A stretch of DNA of 64,000 bases from CALBZG01 sp964486295 (GCA_964486295.1 CAZAMF010000003.1:124001-188000); one strand, 5' to 3'. Counted from the stretch's first letter, positions 50,524 to 59,683 are shown. Numbers and translations are program-made. Notes: a model not told the origin generated them from the letters alone.

Positions 50524-52328
50524 TGTATTACGGATTTGTTGGAAAAATTTTGCGTGTTGACTTGACCGCAGGCACTATTAAAGAAGAGGCACTTGATCCG
50601 GTAAAGGCGAAGAAGTACCTTGGCGGCCGTGGTCTTGGGACAAAGATTTATGTGGATGAAGTTCAAAATGGAATAGATGCCTTTTCGCCGGAAAACAAAC
50701 TGATCCTGATGACGGGACCGATGACGGGAACCTTTGGGACAAGCGCAGGACGTCTCATGTGGATATCAAAGGCGCCTCTTACAGGAACCATCGGATGCGC
50801 AAATTCCGGAGGACATTTCGGAGCGGAGTTAAAATATGCTGGCTATGATGGTGTGATATTTGAAGGAAAAGCAGAAAAACCAGTTTACTTGTACATAAAC
50901 GATGGAAAATGTGAGTTGCGTTCCGCAGAACATTTATGGGGAAAGACAACATATGAAACCACCGATATGCTAAAAGATGCTTTGGATATTGATGCAAAGG
51001 TTTGCTGCATCGGACCTGCCGGTGAAAACCTTGTTCTTTACGCAGGGATTATCAACGACAAACACAGGGCGGCCGGAAGAGGCGGTCTCGGGGCAGTAAT
51101 GGGCAGCAAGAATTTGAAGGCGGTCGTTGCCAAAGGGACAGGGGGTATTAAAGTTGCAGACAAGGAGGGCTTTATCAAGGCCTGCACAGAAGCCAGGGCA
51201 ACACTCCAAGCTAATCCGGTCACGGGGGCTGGGCTTGGGGCATATGGAACCGAGATCCTTGTCAACATAATAAATTCTTCCGGCGGTATGCCTCAGTATA
51301 ACTGGAGAGATGGAGCCGTCTATAAAGATGCAGATGATATATCGGGCGAGACTCTGACTGAAAAATACCTTGTAAGAAAGAAAGGCTGCTTTGCCTGTTC
51401 AATAGCCTGCGGTCGTCTCACAAAAATTAAAGACGGCCCGTATAAGTCTGAGGGGGAGGGACCTGAATATGAAGCAGCGTGGGCCCTTGGCGCATCCTGC
51501 GGAATAAATGATCTGGAAGCTATATGCAAGGTCAACTTCCTTTGTAATGAATATGGCCTTGATCCAATAACATTGGGAGCGACTTTCGCTTGCGCGATGG
51601 AACTCCTGGATGAAGGTTATCTTACAAAAGAAGAGGTTGGCGGTGATCTGATGTTCGGAAATGCTGCCAGCATTGTGGATTTTGCGATGAAGACCATTTA
51701 TCGTGAAGGCTTCGGAGACCTGATTGCACAGGGATCATACAGGCTTGCCGAACATTACGGGCATCCTGAGCTTTCAATGTCTGTTAAAAAGCAGGAAATG
51801 CCGGCATATGACGGAAGATGTCTTCAGGGGCTTGGCCTGGGTTACGCGACTTCCAACAGAGGAGGTTGCCATGTTAGAGGCTATATGACATCGCCTGAAA
51901 TACTTGGAATCCCTGTCAAAATGGATCCGCTGGTGACAGAAGGAAAGGCAGCCACGCTTAAGCTGTTCCAGGATCTGACGGCCGTGGTCGATTCGATAGG
52001 AATTTGTCTGTTTACTACATTCGGCATAGGGCTCAAGGAAATATGCGCTATGCTGAGACCATGCACGGGATGGGATATGACCGATGAAGAGATCCTGGCT
52101 GCGGGCGAACGGATCTGGAACCTTGAAAAACTTTATAATATCAGGGAAGGCTTCACCAAAGCAGACGATACATTGCCGCCAAGACTACTTGAAGAGCCGC
52201 TTCCTGAGGGGGCGGCAAAGGGCAAGGTGTCCGAACTTGGCACTATGCTTAAAGAATATTATGAGGTACGCGGCTGGGATGCTGACGGTATACCGACAAA
52301 CGGTAAATTGACAGAGCTGGGCTTGTGA
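50523..52328 (+). CDS. Aldehyde:ferredoxin oxidoreductase-family tungsten enzyme
   Basis: This 601-residue AOR-family enzyme has bis-tungstopterin-binding segments (GGRGLGTKIYVDEV, GTSAGRLMW, GGHFGAELKYAGYDG, AGRGGLGAVMGSKNLKAVV). Its 4Fe-4S ligands are Cys289, Cys292, Cys296 and Cys495, nearly the same numbers as in Pyrococcus furiosus AOR (288, 291, 295, 494). It oxidises aldehydes to acids, or an acid to an aldehyde with strong reductant; the exact substrate is unknown. It lies in an operon with a polyferredoxin and NuoEFG-like subunits, under a Moco-type riboswitch. A benzoyl-CoA reductase BamB-like role is a remote alternative. Confidence 0.93.
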   Translation: MYYGFVGKILRVDLTAGTIKEEALDPVKAKKYLGGRGLGTKIYVDEVQNGIDAFSPENKLILMTGPMTGTFGTSAGRLMWISKAPLTGTIGCANSGGHFGAELKYAGYDGVIFEGKAEKPVYLYINDGKCELRSAEHLWGKTTYETTDMLKDALDIDAKVCCIGPAGENLVLYAGIINDKHRAAGRGGLGAVMGSKNLKAVVAKGTGGIKVADKEGFIKACTEARATLQANPVTGAGLGAYGTEILVNIINSSGGMPQYNWRDGAVYKDADDISGETLTEKYLVRKKGCFACSIACGRLTKIKDGPYKSEGEGPEYEAAWALGASCGINDLEAICKVNFLCNEYGLDPITLGATFACAMELLDEGYLTKEEVGGDLMFGNAASIVDFAMKTIYREGFGDLIAQGSYRLAEHYGHPELSMSVKKQEMPAYDGRCLQGLGLGYATSNRGGCHVRGYMTSPEILGIPVKMDPLVTEGKAATLKLFQDLTAVVDSIGICLFTTFGIGLKEICAMLRPCTGWDMTDEEILAAGERIWNLEKLYNIREGFTKADDTLPPRLLEEPLPEGAAKGKVSELGTMLKEYYEVRGWDADGIPTNGKLTELGL

Positions 52329-52350
52329 ACATAGGTGAAAGGTCTTGTAA

Positions 52351-52629
52351 ATGAAAGTAAAATACTTTGCCTATTATAGACATGATACGGGGTGCAAGGA
52401 GGAGGAATTCCTCCTTCCACCTCTTTCTGTTATGGATCTGCTCAGGCATATTGGAAATAAATATGGCAAAAGCCTGGCAGATCGACTCATGACACAAGAA
52501 AGGGACAACATCAATCCCGATGTGATATTCCTGGTAAACGGAAGGAATATTGATTTTCTCGATGATATCGACACGATGATAAAAGAAGATGATCTGGTCT
52601 CTCTGTTTCCGCGAATTGCAGGTGGATGA
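52351..52629 (+). CDS. MoaD/ThiS-like sulfur carrier protein
   Basis: This 92-residue beta-grasp protein ends in Gly-Gly (PRIAGG), the tail that is adenylated and thiocarboxylated to carry sulfur. In this operon it most likely supplies the dithiolene sulfurs of tungstopterin. It starts at ATG 52351, 22 bases after the AOR stop. The residues 18-24 (GCKEEEF) differ from classical MoaD, and a ThiS-like or regulatory role cannot be excluded. Confidence 0.85.
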   Translation: MKVKYFAYYRHDTGCKEEEFLLPPLSVMDLLRHIGNKYGKSLADRLMTQERDNINPDVIFLVNGRNIDFLDDIDTMIKEDDLVSLFPRIAGG

Positions 52630-52704
52630 TAGATGATCCAATGATGATCCTTTAACGAATGTACCAATACGCCGACGACAAAAAAGGCGGAAGGAAGTGA
52701 TACT

Positions 52705-53178
52705 TTGGAAAACTTAGAAAAGTCAATCGATGAAATTTTGGAGGGATTCCCGAGGGAACAGCGTTTTTCCCTTGCAATCCTTCAGCAAATACAGAAAGAG
52801 TATAAATATATTTCAGCTGACAATCTGAAAGCTGTAGCAGAATATTTGTCAGTGCCTGTCTCACAGGTCTTTTCCATGGCGACTTTTTATAAGGCGCTCA
52901 GCCTAAATAAAAAAGGCAAACTTATGATTAAAGTTTGTGACGGAACGGCCTGCCATATCAGGGGAAGCGTCAGTCTGCTGGATGAGATCGAGAGATCTCT
53001 TGGGATCAAAGAAGGCGAGACCACGCCTGACGGTCTGTTTTCAATAGAAATTGTCAATTGCGTTGGATCATGTGCTATGGCACCAGTCGTTATTTGCGGA
53101 GAAAAATATTATGGCAATGTTCAAATCGGAAAGGGCAAGGAAATAGTTGAATCCCACAGACAAAGGGAGGCGGAATAA
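52705..53178 (+). CDS. NuoE-like 2Fe-2S subunit of the AOR complex
   Basis: This 157-residue subunit has the NuoE ligands C-x4-C (Cys78, Cys83; CDGTAC) and C-x3-C (Cys119, Cys123; CVGSC). The start is TTG 52705, 7 bases after AAGGAAG (52691-52697). Its stop overlaps the ATG of the NuoF-like gene by one base. It is paralogous to the hydrogenase subunit at 45934-46434. Confidence 0.9.
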   Translation: MENLEKSIDEILEGFPREQRFSLAILQQIQKEYKYISADNLKAVAEYLSVPVSQVFSMATFYKALSLNKKGKLMIKVCDGTACHIRGSVSLLDEIERSLGIKEGETTPDGLFSIEIVNCVGSCAMAPVVICGEKYYGNVQIGKGKEIVESHRQREAE

Positions 53179-55001
53179 TGAGCAGACAAATACTCGTATG
53201 CTGCGGCACAGGGTGCCTTGCCAACGGTTCTCAGGCCGTATTTGATGCATTTTCGGCAGCTTTAAAGGATTCAGTAATTGACATTTGCGCAGGCTCCTGC
53301 CTCTGCGGCGAAAATGGCGATGTTCTTAGTGCGAAGAAGGTCGGATGTAATGGATTTTGCGAAAACGGCCCCATCGTGACGCTTCTGCCGGAACATATCA
53401 CTTATTATAAAGTAATGCCGGCGGACGTAGAAGAAATTGTAAGATCTATCGGTGGCGAGCCGCTGGAAAGGCTTCTATATAAAGACGACAATGGCAAACA
53501 TGTCCATTCAAGAGAAGAAAACCCGTTCTATAAACCACAGCAGAAGATTGCTCTCAGAAATACCGGGATAATAGATCCGGGCAATATTGACGATTATCTG
53601 GCAAGCGGCGGCTACGAAGGTTTGAAACGCGCATTGAAAATGAAACCGGAAGAAGTGGTCGACGAAGTTATAGCCAGCGGACTAAGAGGCCGTGGCGGAG
53701 CCGGGTTTCCGACAGGTAAGAAATGGGAATCATGTCATCAGATCCCCGGAGAAATCAAATATATGTTATGCAATGGCGATGAGGGGGATCCGGGTGCTTT
53801 TATGGACAGGAGCATACTTGAGGGAGATCCTCACAGTGTTCTTGAAGGATTAATGATAGGTGCATACGCGATTGGAGCCTCTTATGGCTTCTTCTATATC
53901 CGGGATGAGTATGGCTTGGCGCTGGAGCACGTGCAGAAGGCGATCGATGATGCGAGATCCAGGGGCTATTTAGGCCGTAATATATTGGGCAAAGATTTTT
54001 GCTTTGATTGCGAGATCGTACGCGGCGGCGGCGCTTTTGTCTGCGGCGAGTCCTCGGCTCTGATGTCCTCCATCGAGGGTAAAGTTGGCGAGCCGAGAGT
54101 AAAATATATCCGTTCTGTAGAAAAAGGCCTTTTTGACAAGCCTACAGTACTGAATAATGTTGAAACACTTGCCAATGTGCCTTACATTCTTGTACACGGG
54201 GGAAGCGAATACGCAAAAATAGGAACTGCCGGAAGCAAGGGAACCAAGGTCTTTTCCCTTGTGGGCAAGGTGAATCGTACGGGCCTTGTGGAAGTGCCGA
54301 TGGGTGTCACTTTGAGACATCTGATATTTGATGTCGGTGGCGGAATAAGAGACGGTCGGAAGTTCAAAGCGGTACAGACAGGTGGCCCTTCCGGGGGATG
54401 TATTCCTGAATCTCTACTGGATCTTGAAATCGACTTCGATACGCTGAAAGCCAGCGGGTCTATGATGGGATCGGGCGGGATCATCGTAATGGATGACAGT
54501 ACCTGCATGGTGGAATTGGCAAGATATTATTTAAAATTTCTTGCGGATGAATCCTGTGGGAAATGCACGCCATGCCGTGAAGGCCTGCGTTGTATGCTGG
54601 ATATACTGACTAGAATAACCCGGGGAGAAGCGGATATGAGTGATCTGGAGACGCTTGAAGAACTGGCGTTTACAGCTGAGCAAGCCTCTCTGTGTGAACT
54701 TGGGCGCACTGCTGCAAATCCCGTAATGTCTACACTCAGATATTTTCAGGATGAATACAAAGAGCATATTCTCCACAAAAACTGTCCTGCCGGGGTATGT
54801 AAGTCCTTGATACGTTATGAAATAGACCCTGCTGCATGCAAAGGGTGCTCGATTTGTTCGAAGAATTGCCCTGTAGGAGCTATTGCGGGAGAAATAAGAA
54901 AACCTTATCGGATCGATGAGGACAAGTGCATTAAATGTGGCGTATGTAAAGGCGTCTGCAAGTTCAATGCTGTGAAAACGACAAAAGGAGGTGACCGGTG
55001 A
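53178..55001 (+). CDS. NuoF-like diaphorase subunit of the AOR complex
   Basis: This 607-residue protein has the same architecture as the hydrogenase HydB in this window: an N-terminal thioredoxin-like domain, the FMN/NADH core (GRGGAGFPTGKKWE, LCNGDEGDPGAFMDR), the CGKCTPCREG cluster, and two C-terminal 4Fe-4S clusters (CKGCSICSKNCP and CIKCGVCKGVCK). It should exchange electrons with NAD(H) and, in bifurcating homologues, split them to ferredoxin. The N-terminal domain has extra cysteines (VCCGTGC, CAGSCLCGENGD). Its TGA overlaps the ATG of the next gene by one base. Confidence 0.93.
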   Translation: MSRQILVCCGTGCLANGSQAVFDAFSAALKDSVIDICAGSCLCGENGDVLSAKKVGCNGFCENGPIVTLLPEHITYYKVMPADVEEIVRSIGGEPLERLLYKDDNGKHVHSREENPFYKPQQKIALRNTGIIDPGNIDDYLASGGYEGLKRALKMKPEEVVDEVIASGLRGRGGAGFPTGKKWESCHQIPGEIKYMLCNGDEGDPGAFMDRSILEGDPHSVLEGLMIGAYAIGASYGFFYIRDEYGLALEHVQKAIDDARSRGYLGRNILGKDFCFDCEIVRGGGAFVCGESSALMSSIEGKVGEPRVKYIRSVEKGLFDKPTVLNNVETLANVPYILVHGGSEYAKIGTAGSKGTKVFSLVGKVNRTGLVEVPMGVTLRHLIFDVGGGIRDGRKFKAVQTGGPSGGCIPESLLDLEIDFDTLKASGSMMGSGGIIVMDDSTCMVELARYYLKFLADESCGKCTPCREGLRCMLDILTRITRGEADMSDLETLEELAFTAEQASLCELGRTAANPVMSTLRYFQDEYKEHILHKNCPAGVCKSLIRYEIDPAACKGCSICSKNCPVGAIAGEIRKPYRIDEDKCIKCGVCKGVCKFNAVKTTKGGDR

Positions 55002-55750
55002 TGAAAATTATGATCAACGGAACCGAAGTAACGGCAGAACCAGAAGATACTATAATGGAGGCTTCAAAAAGAGCCGGCATATTTATCCCGGGCTTATGTT
55101 ACCATACGGCTGTCGAACCCGACAACTGTTGTCGCCTATGCATGGTAGAGGCATTTGAATATACGCGAGGAGAACGATCAAAGCCAAAACTTGTGGCTGC
55201 CTGCGCATACAAGGTGAGGGAGGATTTGATCGTTGAGACGACCTCAGAACGCGTTACGCGTATACTCAGGACACTTTTGAAGCTATTATACTCTCAGGCG
55301 CCTGAAAATCCGGCTATAGTAGAACTGTTGGAACACTATCAGGTGACACCGGAAAAGAAGTTCATCGAGAAAGAAGGACAGTGCATTCTTTGCGGACTAT
55401 GTGTAAAAGTCTGTAGGAAAACTGGTGCAAGCTCCATCTCAACCATCAGCCGCGGCACTACAAAAAAGGTTTCTACGCCATACGGAAAACCGGAGGAAGC
55501 CTGCATCGGCTGTGCGTCCTGTGCGGAAATTTGTCCAACTAAGTGTATAGAGGTTGAGGACAATGAAGCGGGAAGGACGATTTGGAACAAGCACTTTGAA
55601 TGGGTAAGATGTGAGAGATGCGGTGCAGTGATCACTACAAAAGAGCATTTTGATGCGTCAAATTCAGGCAATCCTGAGGCGGCAGTATTATGCCCGGCCT
55701 GCAAGAAACTCCATATTACCGATGAGATGGCACTTGTTTATGGTGAATAA
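55001..55750 (+). CDS. NuoG N-terminal-like iron-sulfur subunit without hydrogenase domain
   Basis: This 249-residue protein has a 2Fe-2S domain (Cys33, 44, 47, 68), two 4Fe-4S motifs (Cys128/131/134/138 and 158/161/164/168) and a C-terminal CxxC…CxxC pair (Cys194/197 and 221/224) that looks like a zinc or rubredoxin-type site. It equals the N-terminal electron-transfer part of HydA, but the His-Cys cluster and the H-cluster domain are absent. This is expected for the shared A subunit of bifurcating NuoEFG-type complexes. The start is ATG 55001 after a perfect AGGAGGTGA; a GTG at 54998 is also in frame. It is the last gene of the operon. Confidence 0.9.
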   Translation: MKIMINGTEVTAEPEDTIMEASKRAGIFIPGLCYHTAVEPDNCCRLCMVEAFEYTRGERSKPKLVAACAYKVREDLIVETTSERVTRILRTLLKLLYSQAPENPAIVELLEHYQVTPEKKFIEKEGQCILCGLCVKVCRKTGASSISTISRGTTKKVSTPYGKPEEACIGCASCAEICPTKCIEVEDNEAGRTIWNKHFEWVRCERCGAVITTKEHFDASNSGNPEAAVLCPACKKLHITDEMALVYGE

Positions 55751-55865
55751 ACTCATAATGAGAGGACTGATTTTGAGTTCTGGCTTCGTGAGATCACGGT
55801 AATAAAAAATATTGACAAGAGCATTTAAAGACTGTATCATTTAACACAATTTAATAATAAATGCA

Positions 55866-56170
55866 ATGACCGGAAACAAGTAAGCTGATGCAGGCACTTG
55901 CAGAGAGCTGCCGTAAGGTGAAAGGCAGCAGGCGGCATCATCCGAATACATTCCGCGAGCAGCGCACCGAACGGAAGCTTTTAAGCGACCCAGTAGGCTG
56001 CGACGGGATCGCCCGTTACAGCGATAAAGTATAAATATGGCGCCGTATCAATTTTAGAGAAGCGACATGTCGTACTTGATGAGGCATATACCGTGAGGCA
56101 TATGCGAACTGAGGTGGTACCACGGTGAATCATTCCCGTCCTCTGTTATAACAGCAGGATGGGATTTTTT
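55866..56170 (+). promoter_or_regulatory. T-box leader with terminator
   Basis: This is a typical T-box. Stem I includes AGAGAGCTGCCG and GGTGAAAGGCAGC (about 55902-55928). A conserved AGTAGGCTGCGACGGG…CCCGTTACAG element sits at 55993-56021. The T-box sequence is GAACTGAGGTGGTACCACG (56106-56124). The terminator is 56135-56142 with 56156-56163, then TTTTTT. The specifier region reads GCACCGAA (55962-55969); the codon may be ACC (Thr) or CAC (His), and I cannot decide. Uncharged cognate tRNA should allow transcription of the downstream symporter. Confidence 0.9.
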
Positions 56171-56201
56171 ATTTGAACATTAAATCAGGAGGTATAAGAA
56201 C

Positions 56202-57740
56202 ATGATTATCAAATTATTGATGCTGGCGGTGTTTTTCGCAGTGACGATCGCTGTGGGGATATACAGCCGCAAACACGCCACAGATGTGGACGGTTTTGTT
56301 TTGGGCAAGCGATCGGTGGGCCCGTGGCTGACGGCCTTCGCTTATGGGACTTCGTATTTTTCGGCGGTTATTTTCGTGGGATACGCGGGTCAGTTTGGCT
56401 GGAAATTCGGGCTTGCATCCACATGGATCGGCATGTTCAACGCATTCGTGGGATCCCTGCTGGCCTGGATCATACTGGGCAGACGAACGAGGGTCCTTAC
56501 GCATCATCTGGACAGCGCCACCATGCCGGAATTCTTTGGGAAAAGATATCAAAGCAAAGCGCTAAAGATCACCGCATCAGTGATTATTTTCGTTTTCCTG
56601 ATTCCTTATACCGCTTCACTATACAATGGACTTTCCAGGCTGTTCGGCATGGCGTTCAATATAGACTATACGGTGTGTATTTTTGCCATGGCCGCGCTTA
56701 CCGGAATTTATGTGGTGGCCGGCGGATATATGGCGACTGCAATCAACGATTTCATCCAGGGGTGCATCATGCTGGTTGGAATCATCGTTGTGATACTGGC
56801 TGTTCTGCATCAGAACGGCGGGTTCATGTCTTCCCTGGATCTACTGGGACAAGTCAGCGACCCGACAGTTTCCACAACACCGGGCATTTTTGCATCATTC
56901 TTCGGACCTGATCCGCTCAGCTTATTTTTCGTTTGCATCCTGACATCCCTCGGGACCTGGGGTCTGCCGCAAATGGTCCAGAAATTTTATGCAGTCAAGA
57001 GTGAGACTGCAATAGATAAAGGAACCGTGATATCCACCATCTTTGCCCTGATCATAGCCGGGGGCTGTTATTTTCTCGGCGGCTTCGGAAGATTGTTTTC
57101 GGACAAAATCAATGTTGCCGAGGTCGGTTATGATGCAATCATCCCTAAAATGCTGGAAAATCTGCCCGATATTCTGATCGGCGTCGTGGTCATTCTGGTG
57201 CTTTCCGCATCCATGTCCACCTTGTCAGCACTTGTGCTTGCTTCCAGTTCCACGCTGACACTGGACTTTCTGAAGGACAACTTCATTAAGGATATGAGCC
57301 AAAGCAGGCAGGTTCTGGTCATGAGGCTGCTGATCGTTGTGTTCATCGCCATATCTGTAATCATAGCCATTATACAATACAAGAGCAGCATCACATTTAT
57401 TGCCCAGCTGATGGGCGTTTCCTGGGGAGCGTTAGCCGGTGCGTTCCTGGCACCTTTCCTATATGGTTTGTATTGGAAAAAAGCTACAAGGGCTGCGGTA
57501 TTTGTCAGCTTCATATTCGGCACAGGAATTATGATCCTCAATCTGCTGGCCAGACCGTTTTTCCCGGTTATTCTACAGTCCCCGATCAACTGCGGCGCGT
57601 TCGCAATGCTGGCTGGCCTGGTCATCGTTCCGGTAGTCAGCCTTTTCACGAAAGAGCCTCCTATCGAGGAAGTCGAAAAAATGTTCTCCTGTTATAATGA
57701 AAAGGTCCTGGTTTCCATCAGGGAAGCTTTGGGCGACTGA
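56202..57740 (+). CDS. Sodium:solute symporter family transporter, T-box controlled
   Basis: This 512-residue SSS-family (PutP/PanF-like) transporter has about 13 hydrophobic segments. SSS motifs are FVLGKRSVGPWLTAFAYGTSYFSAV near the first helices, IYVVAGGYMATAINDFIQG, and STLSALVLASSSTLTLDFL. The substrate is presumably an amino acid, because the upstream T-box senses an aminoacyl-tRNA; threonine or histidine are suggested by the uncertain specifier. It starts at ATG 56202 after AGGAGGTATAAG and is followed by a strong terminator, so it is a single-gene unit. Confidence 0.9.
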   Translation: MIIKLLMLAVFFAVTIAVGIYSRKHATDVDGFVLGKRSVGPWLTAFAYGTSYFSAVIFVGYAGQFGWKFGLASTWIGMFNAFVGSLLAWIILGRRTRVLTHHLDSATMPEFFGKRYQSKALKITASVIIFVFLIPYTASLYNGLSRLFGMAFNIDYTVCIFAMAALTGIYVVAGGYMATAINDFIQGCIMLVGIIVVILAVLHQNGGFMSSLDLLGQVSDPTVSTTPGIFASFFGPDPLSLFFVCILTSLGTWGLPQMVQKFYAVKSETAIDKGTVISTIFALIIAGGCYFLGGFGRLFSDKINVAEVGYDAIIPKMLENLPDILIGVVVILVLSASMSTLSALVLASSSTLTLDFLKDNFIKDMSQSRQVLVMRLLIVVFIAISVIIAIIQYKSSITFIAQLMGVSWGALAGAFLAPFLYGLYWKKATRAAVFVSFIFGTGIMILNLLARPFFPVILQSPINCGAFAMLAGLVIVPVVSLFTKEPPIEEVEKMFSCYNEKVLVSIREALGD

Positions 57741-57755
57741 CCGTCCCGAAAATAC

Positions 57756-57795
57756 GCTCCGTCGGTATATAACAATGCCGCCGGAGCCTTTTTTT
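57756..57795 (+). terminator. Intrinsic terminator after the symporter gene
   Basis: A GCTCCG…CGGAGC stem with an inner CGGTAT/ATGCCG extension (57756-57787) is followed by seven T residues (57789-57795). Confidence 0.9.
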
Positions 57796-57819
57796 GTGGC
57801 TGGAATCCATACTTTATGC

Positions 57820-57825
57820 TATAAT
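57820..57825 (+). promoter_or_regulatory. Extended -10 promoter of the acyl-CoA ligase genes
   Basis: TATAAT is preceded by TGC (extended -10), 58 bases before the ligase start codon. No good -35 is visible. Confidence 0.45.
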
Positions 57826-57882
57826 GTACCCATCGTGTCAAGCAGGATAAACGACTGAATTCCGAGAGGCCAGTGAGAATAG

Positions 57883-59625
57883 ATGAACAGAAAGAAATAC
57901 AAAAATGTACTATATTCAATGCGGGAAATAAAAGATCTGAAAGATATGATGGACACAAGCGCGCTGATCTACAGTGACCGGCCGGCATATTTAGTCAAGA
58001 AACAATCCGGCGGAGAATACGAACCGGTGAAGTACTGGCAACTTAAGGAAGATGTCGACAGCATGGGAACAGCCTTCTGCTCCATGGGCCTGAAAGGGAA
58101 AAGAGTAGCTGTGATCGGTGAAAACAGCTATACCTGGATCGTCACTTATATGGCGACAGTAAACGGAACGGGGGCCATCGTTCCCCTGGACAAAGAACTG
58201 CCGCCCGAAGAACTTGCGGGGCTTTTGAAACGCGCTGAAGTGTCCGCTGTCGTTTATTCATTGAAGTTGTCGAAGATCCTGGACGAGATCATCAAAGGCT
58301 GCGAGAGCATAGAATACAGGATATGCATGGGCGACAAGCCGGGACTTCAAAACCGGCAGGATGATGGCTTCCTGTTCTGGGAGGATGTCAGAGAGCAGGG
58401 AAGGGATTTGATCCTTTCAGGTGACAGAACCTTTACAGACGCAGTCATCGATCCGGACGCATTATGCGCTTTGCTTTTTACATCCGGGACGATGGGTTAT
58501 GCAAAAGGGGTCATGCTTTCTCATAGGAATATCGCTTCTAATGTCTACAACATGTCAAAATATGTGTATATTCGGGAGCCCGGCGTCGGGCTTTCTGTAT
58601 TGCCGATGCATCATACTTACGAAATGACATGCCATATATTGACTTCTATGTATCAGGGGGTCTGCGTCGCCATCTGTGAAGGCTTGAAACATATTGCAAA
58701 GAATATGGATGAATCAGGAACAACTGTCATGCTGGGTGTTCCGTTGGTTTTCGAATCCATGCACAAGAAAATATTCAAGCAGGCAGATGCGGCAGGCAAG
58801 GGGGAAAACCTGAGACTGGCGATTTCCGCTTCAAAACGACTGAAACTATATAACAACCCAAAATTGGCGCGTACAATTTTTGCAGATATTCATAAAGCCA
58901 CCGGAGGGCATATAGGGCTTCTGATATCCGGCGGCGCGGGGATAGACCCGAACGTGGTGGAGGACTTTCAGGCGATGGGGTTTCCGATGATCCAGGGGTA
59001 TGGAATGACGGAAAATGCGCCGATCATCGCAGTCAATCGTGATTGCTACAGCAAGCCTGCTTCAGTGGGATTTCCAATGCCTGGTACAGAAATCAGAATC
59101 ATTGACCCCGACGAATCGGGTATCGGTGAGATCGCCTGCCAGGGACCCAGCGTTATGCTGGGCTATTACAATGATCCGGAAGAAACGGCAGCGGTTTTGA
59201 AAAACGGCTGGCTATATACGGGTGACTACGGATATTTTGATAAAGATGGGATGCTTTATATATCCGGCAGGAAGAAAAACGTCATCGTCACGAAAAACGG
59301 GAAAAACATTTTCCCGGAGGAAGTGGAATATTACCTGTGCAAAAGCGACTATATCGAAGAAGCGCTTGTTCATGGTGTCCCGGACCAGGACAATGGTGCA
59401 ACCCTAGTGAAAGCTGAAATTTACCCGAATTTCGAAAAGATCACGAAGGAATATGGTCAGATCGGACAGGAGGAACTGACGGTTTTTTTGAAAGGCGTTA
59501 TAGAAAAAATCAATGAAAAGATGCCTCCTTATAAACGCGTGAAACGTTTTGGCATCCGTTATACCGAATTTGAAAAAACAACGACAAAAAAGATCAAACG
59601 CAACAACAATTCCAGAACGGACTAA
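57883..59625 (+). CDS. AMP-forming acyl-CoA ligase (long-chain type), first of a tandem pair
   Basis: This 580-residue ANL-superfamily enzyme activates a carboxylic acid to acyl-AMP and then acyl-CoA. The P-loop is LLFTSGTMGYAKGVMLSHRN, where the usual TSGTTGxPKG has Met and Ala replacements. Other motifs are QGYGMTENAP, YTGDYGYFDKDGMLYISGRKKN and the C-terminal lysine segment TTKKIKR. It is closest to long-chain fatty acid ligases (FadD15/AAE type), without membrane segments. It starts at ATG 57883. The second copy follows 58 bases later, and the two are recognisably paralogous along their length. Confidence 0.88.
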   Translation: MNRKKYKNVLYSMREIKDLKDMMDTSALIYSDRPAYLVKKQSGGEYEPVKYWQLKEDVDSMGTAFCSMGLKGKRVAVIGENSYTWIVTYMATVNGTGAIVPLDKELPPEELAGLLKRAEVSAVVYSLKLSKILDEIIKGCESIEYRICMGDKPGLQNRQDDGFLFWEDVREQGRDLILSGDRTFTDAVIDPDALCALLFTSGTMGYAKGVMLSHRNIASNVYNMSKYVYIREPGVGLSVLPMHHTYEMTCHILTSMYQGVCVAICEGLKHIAKNMDESGTTVMLGVPLVFESMHKKIFKQADAAGKGENLRLAISASKRLKLYNNPKLARTIFADIHKATGGHIGLLISGGAGIDPNVVEDFQAMGFPMIQGYGMTENAPIIAVNRDCYSKPASVGFPMPGTEIRIIDPDESGIGEIACQGPSVMLGYYNDPEETAAVLKNGWLYTGDYGYFDKDGMLYISGRKKNVIVTKNGKNIFPEEVEYYLCKSDYIEEALVHGVPDQDNGATLVKAEIYPNFEKITKEYGQIGQEELTVFLKGVIEKINEKMPPYKRVKRFGIRYTEFEKTTTKKIKRNNNSRTD

Positions 59626-59683
59626 TGTAAAATGATAGAGTACGAATCAGGAGTTTAAGGGGAATCAAGGAGGTCAGGTAGAT

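Noticed and set aside
55001..55750. NuoG/HydA-like gene as a truncated pseudogene
   Set aside because: It has a perfect ribosome site, complete cluster motifs and translational coupling, and short A subunits of this kind are normal for non-hydrogenase bifurcating complexes.
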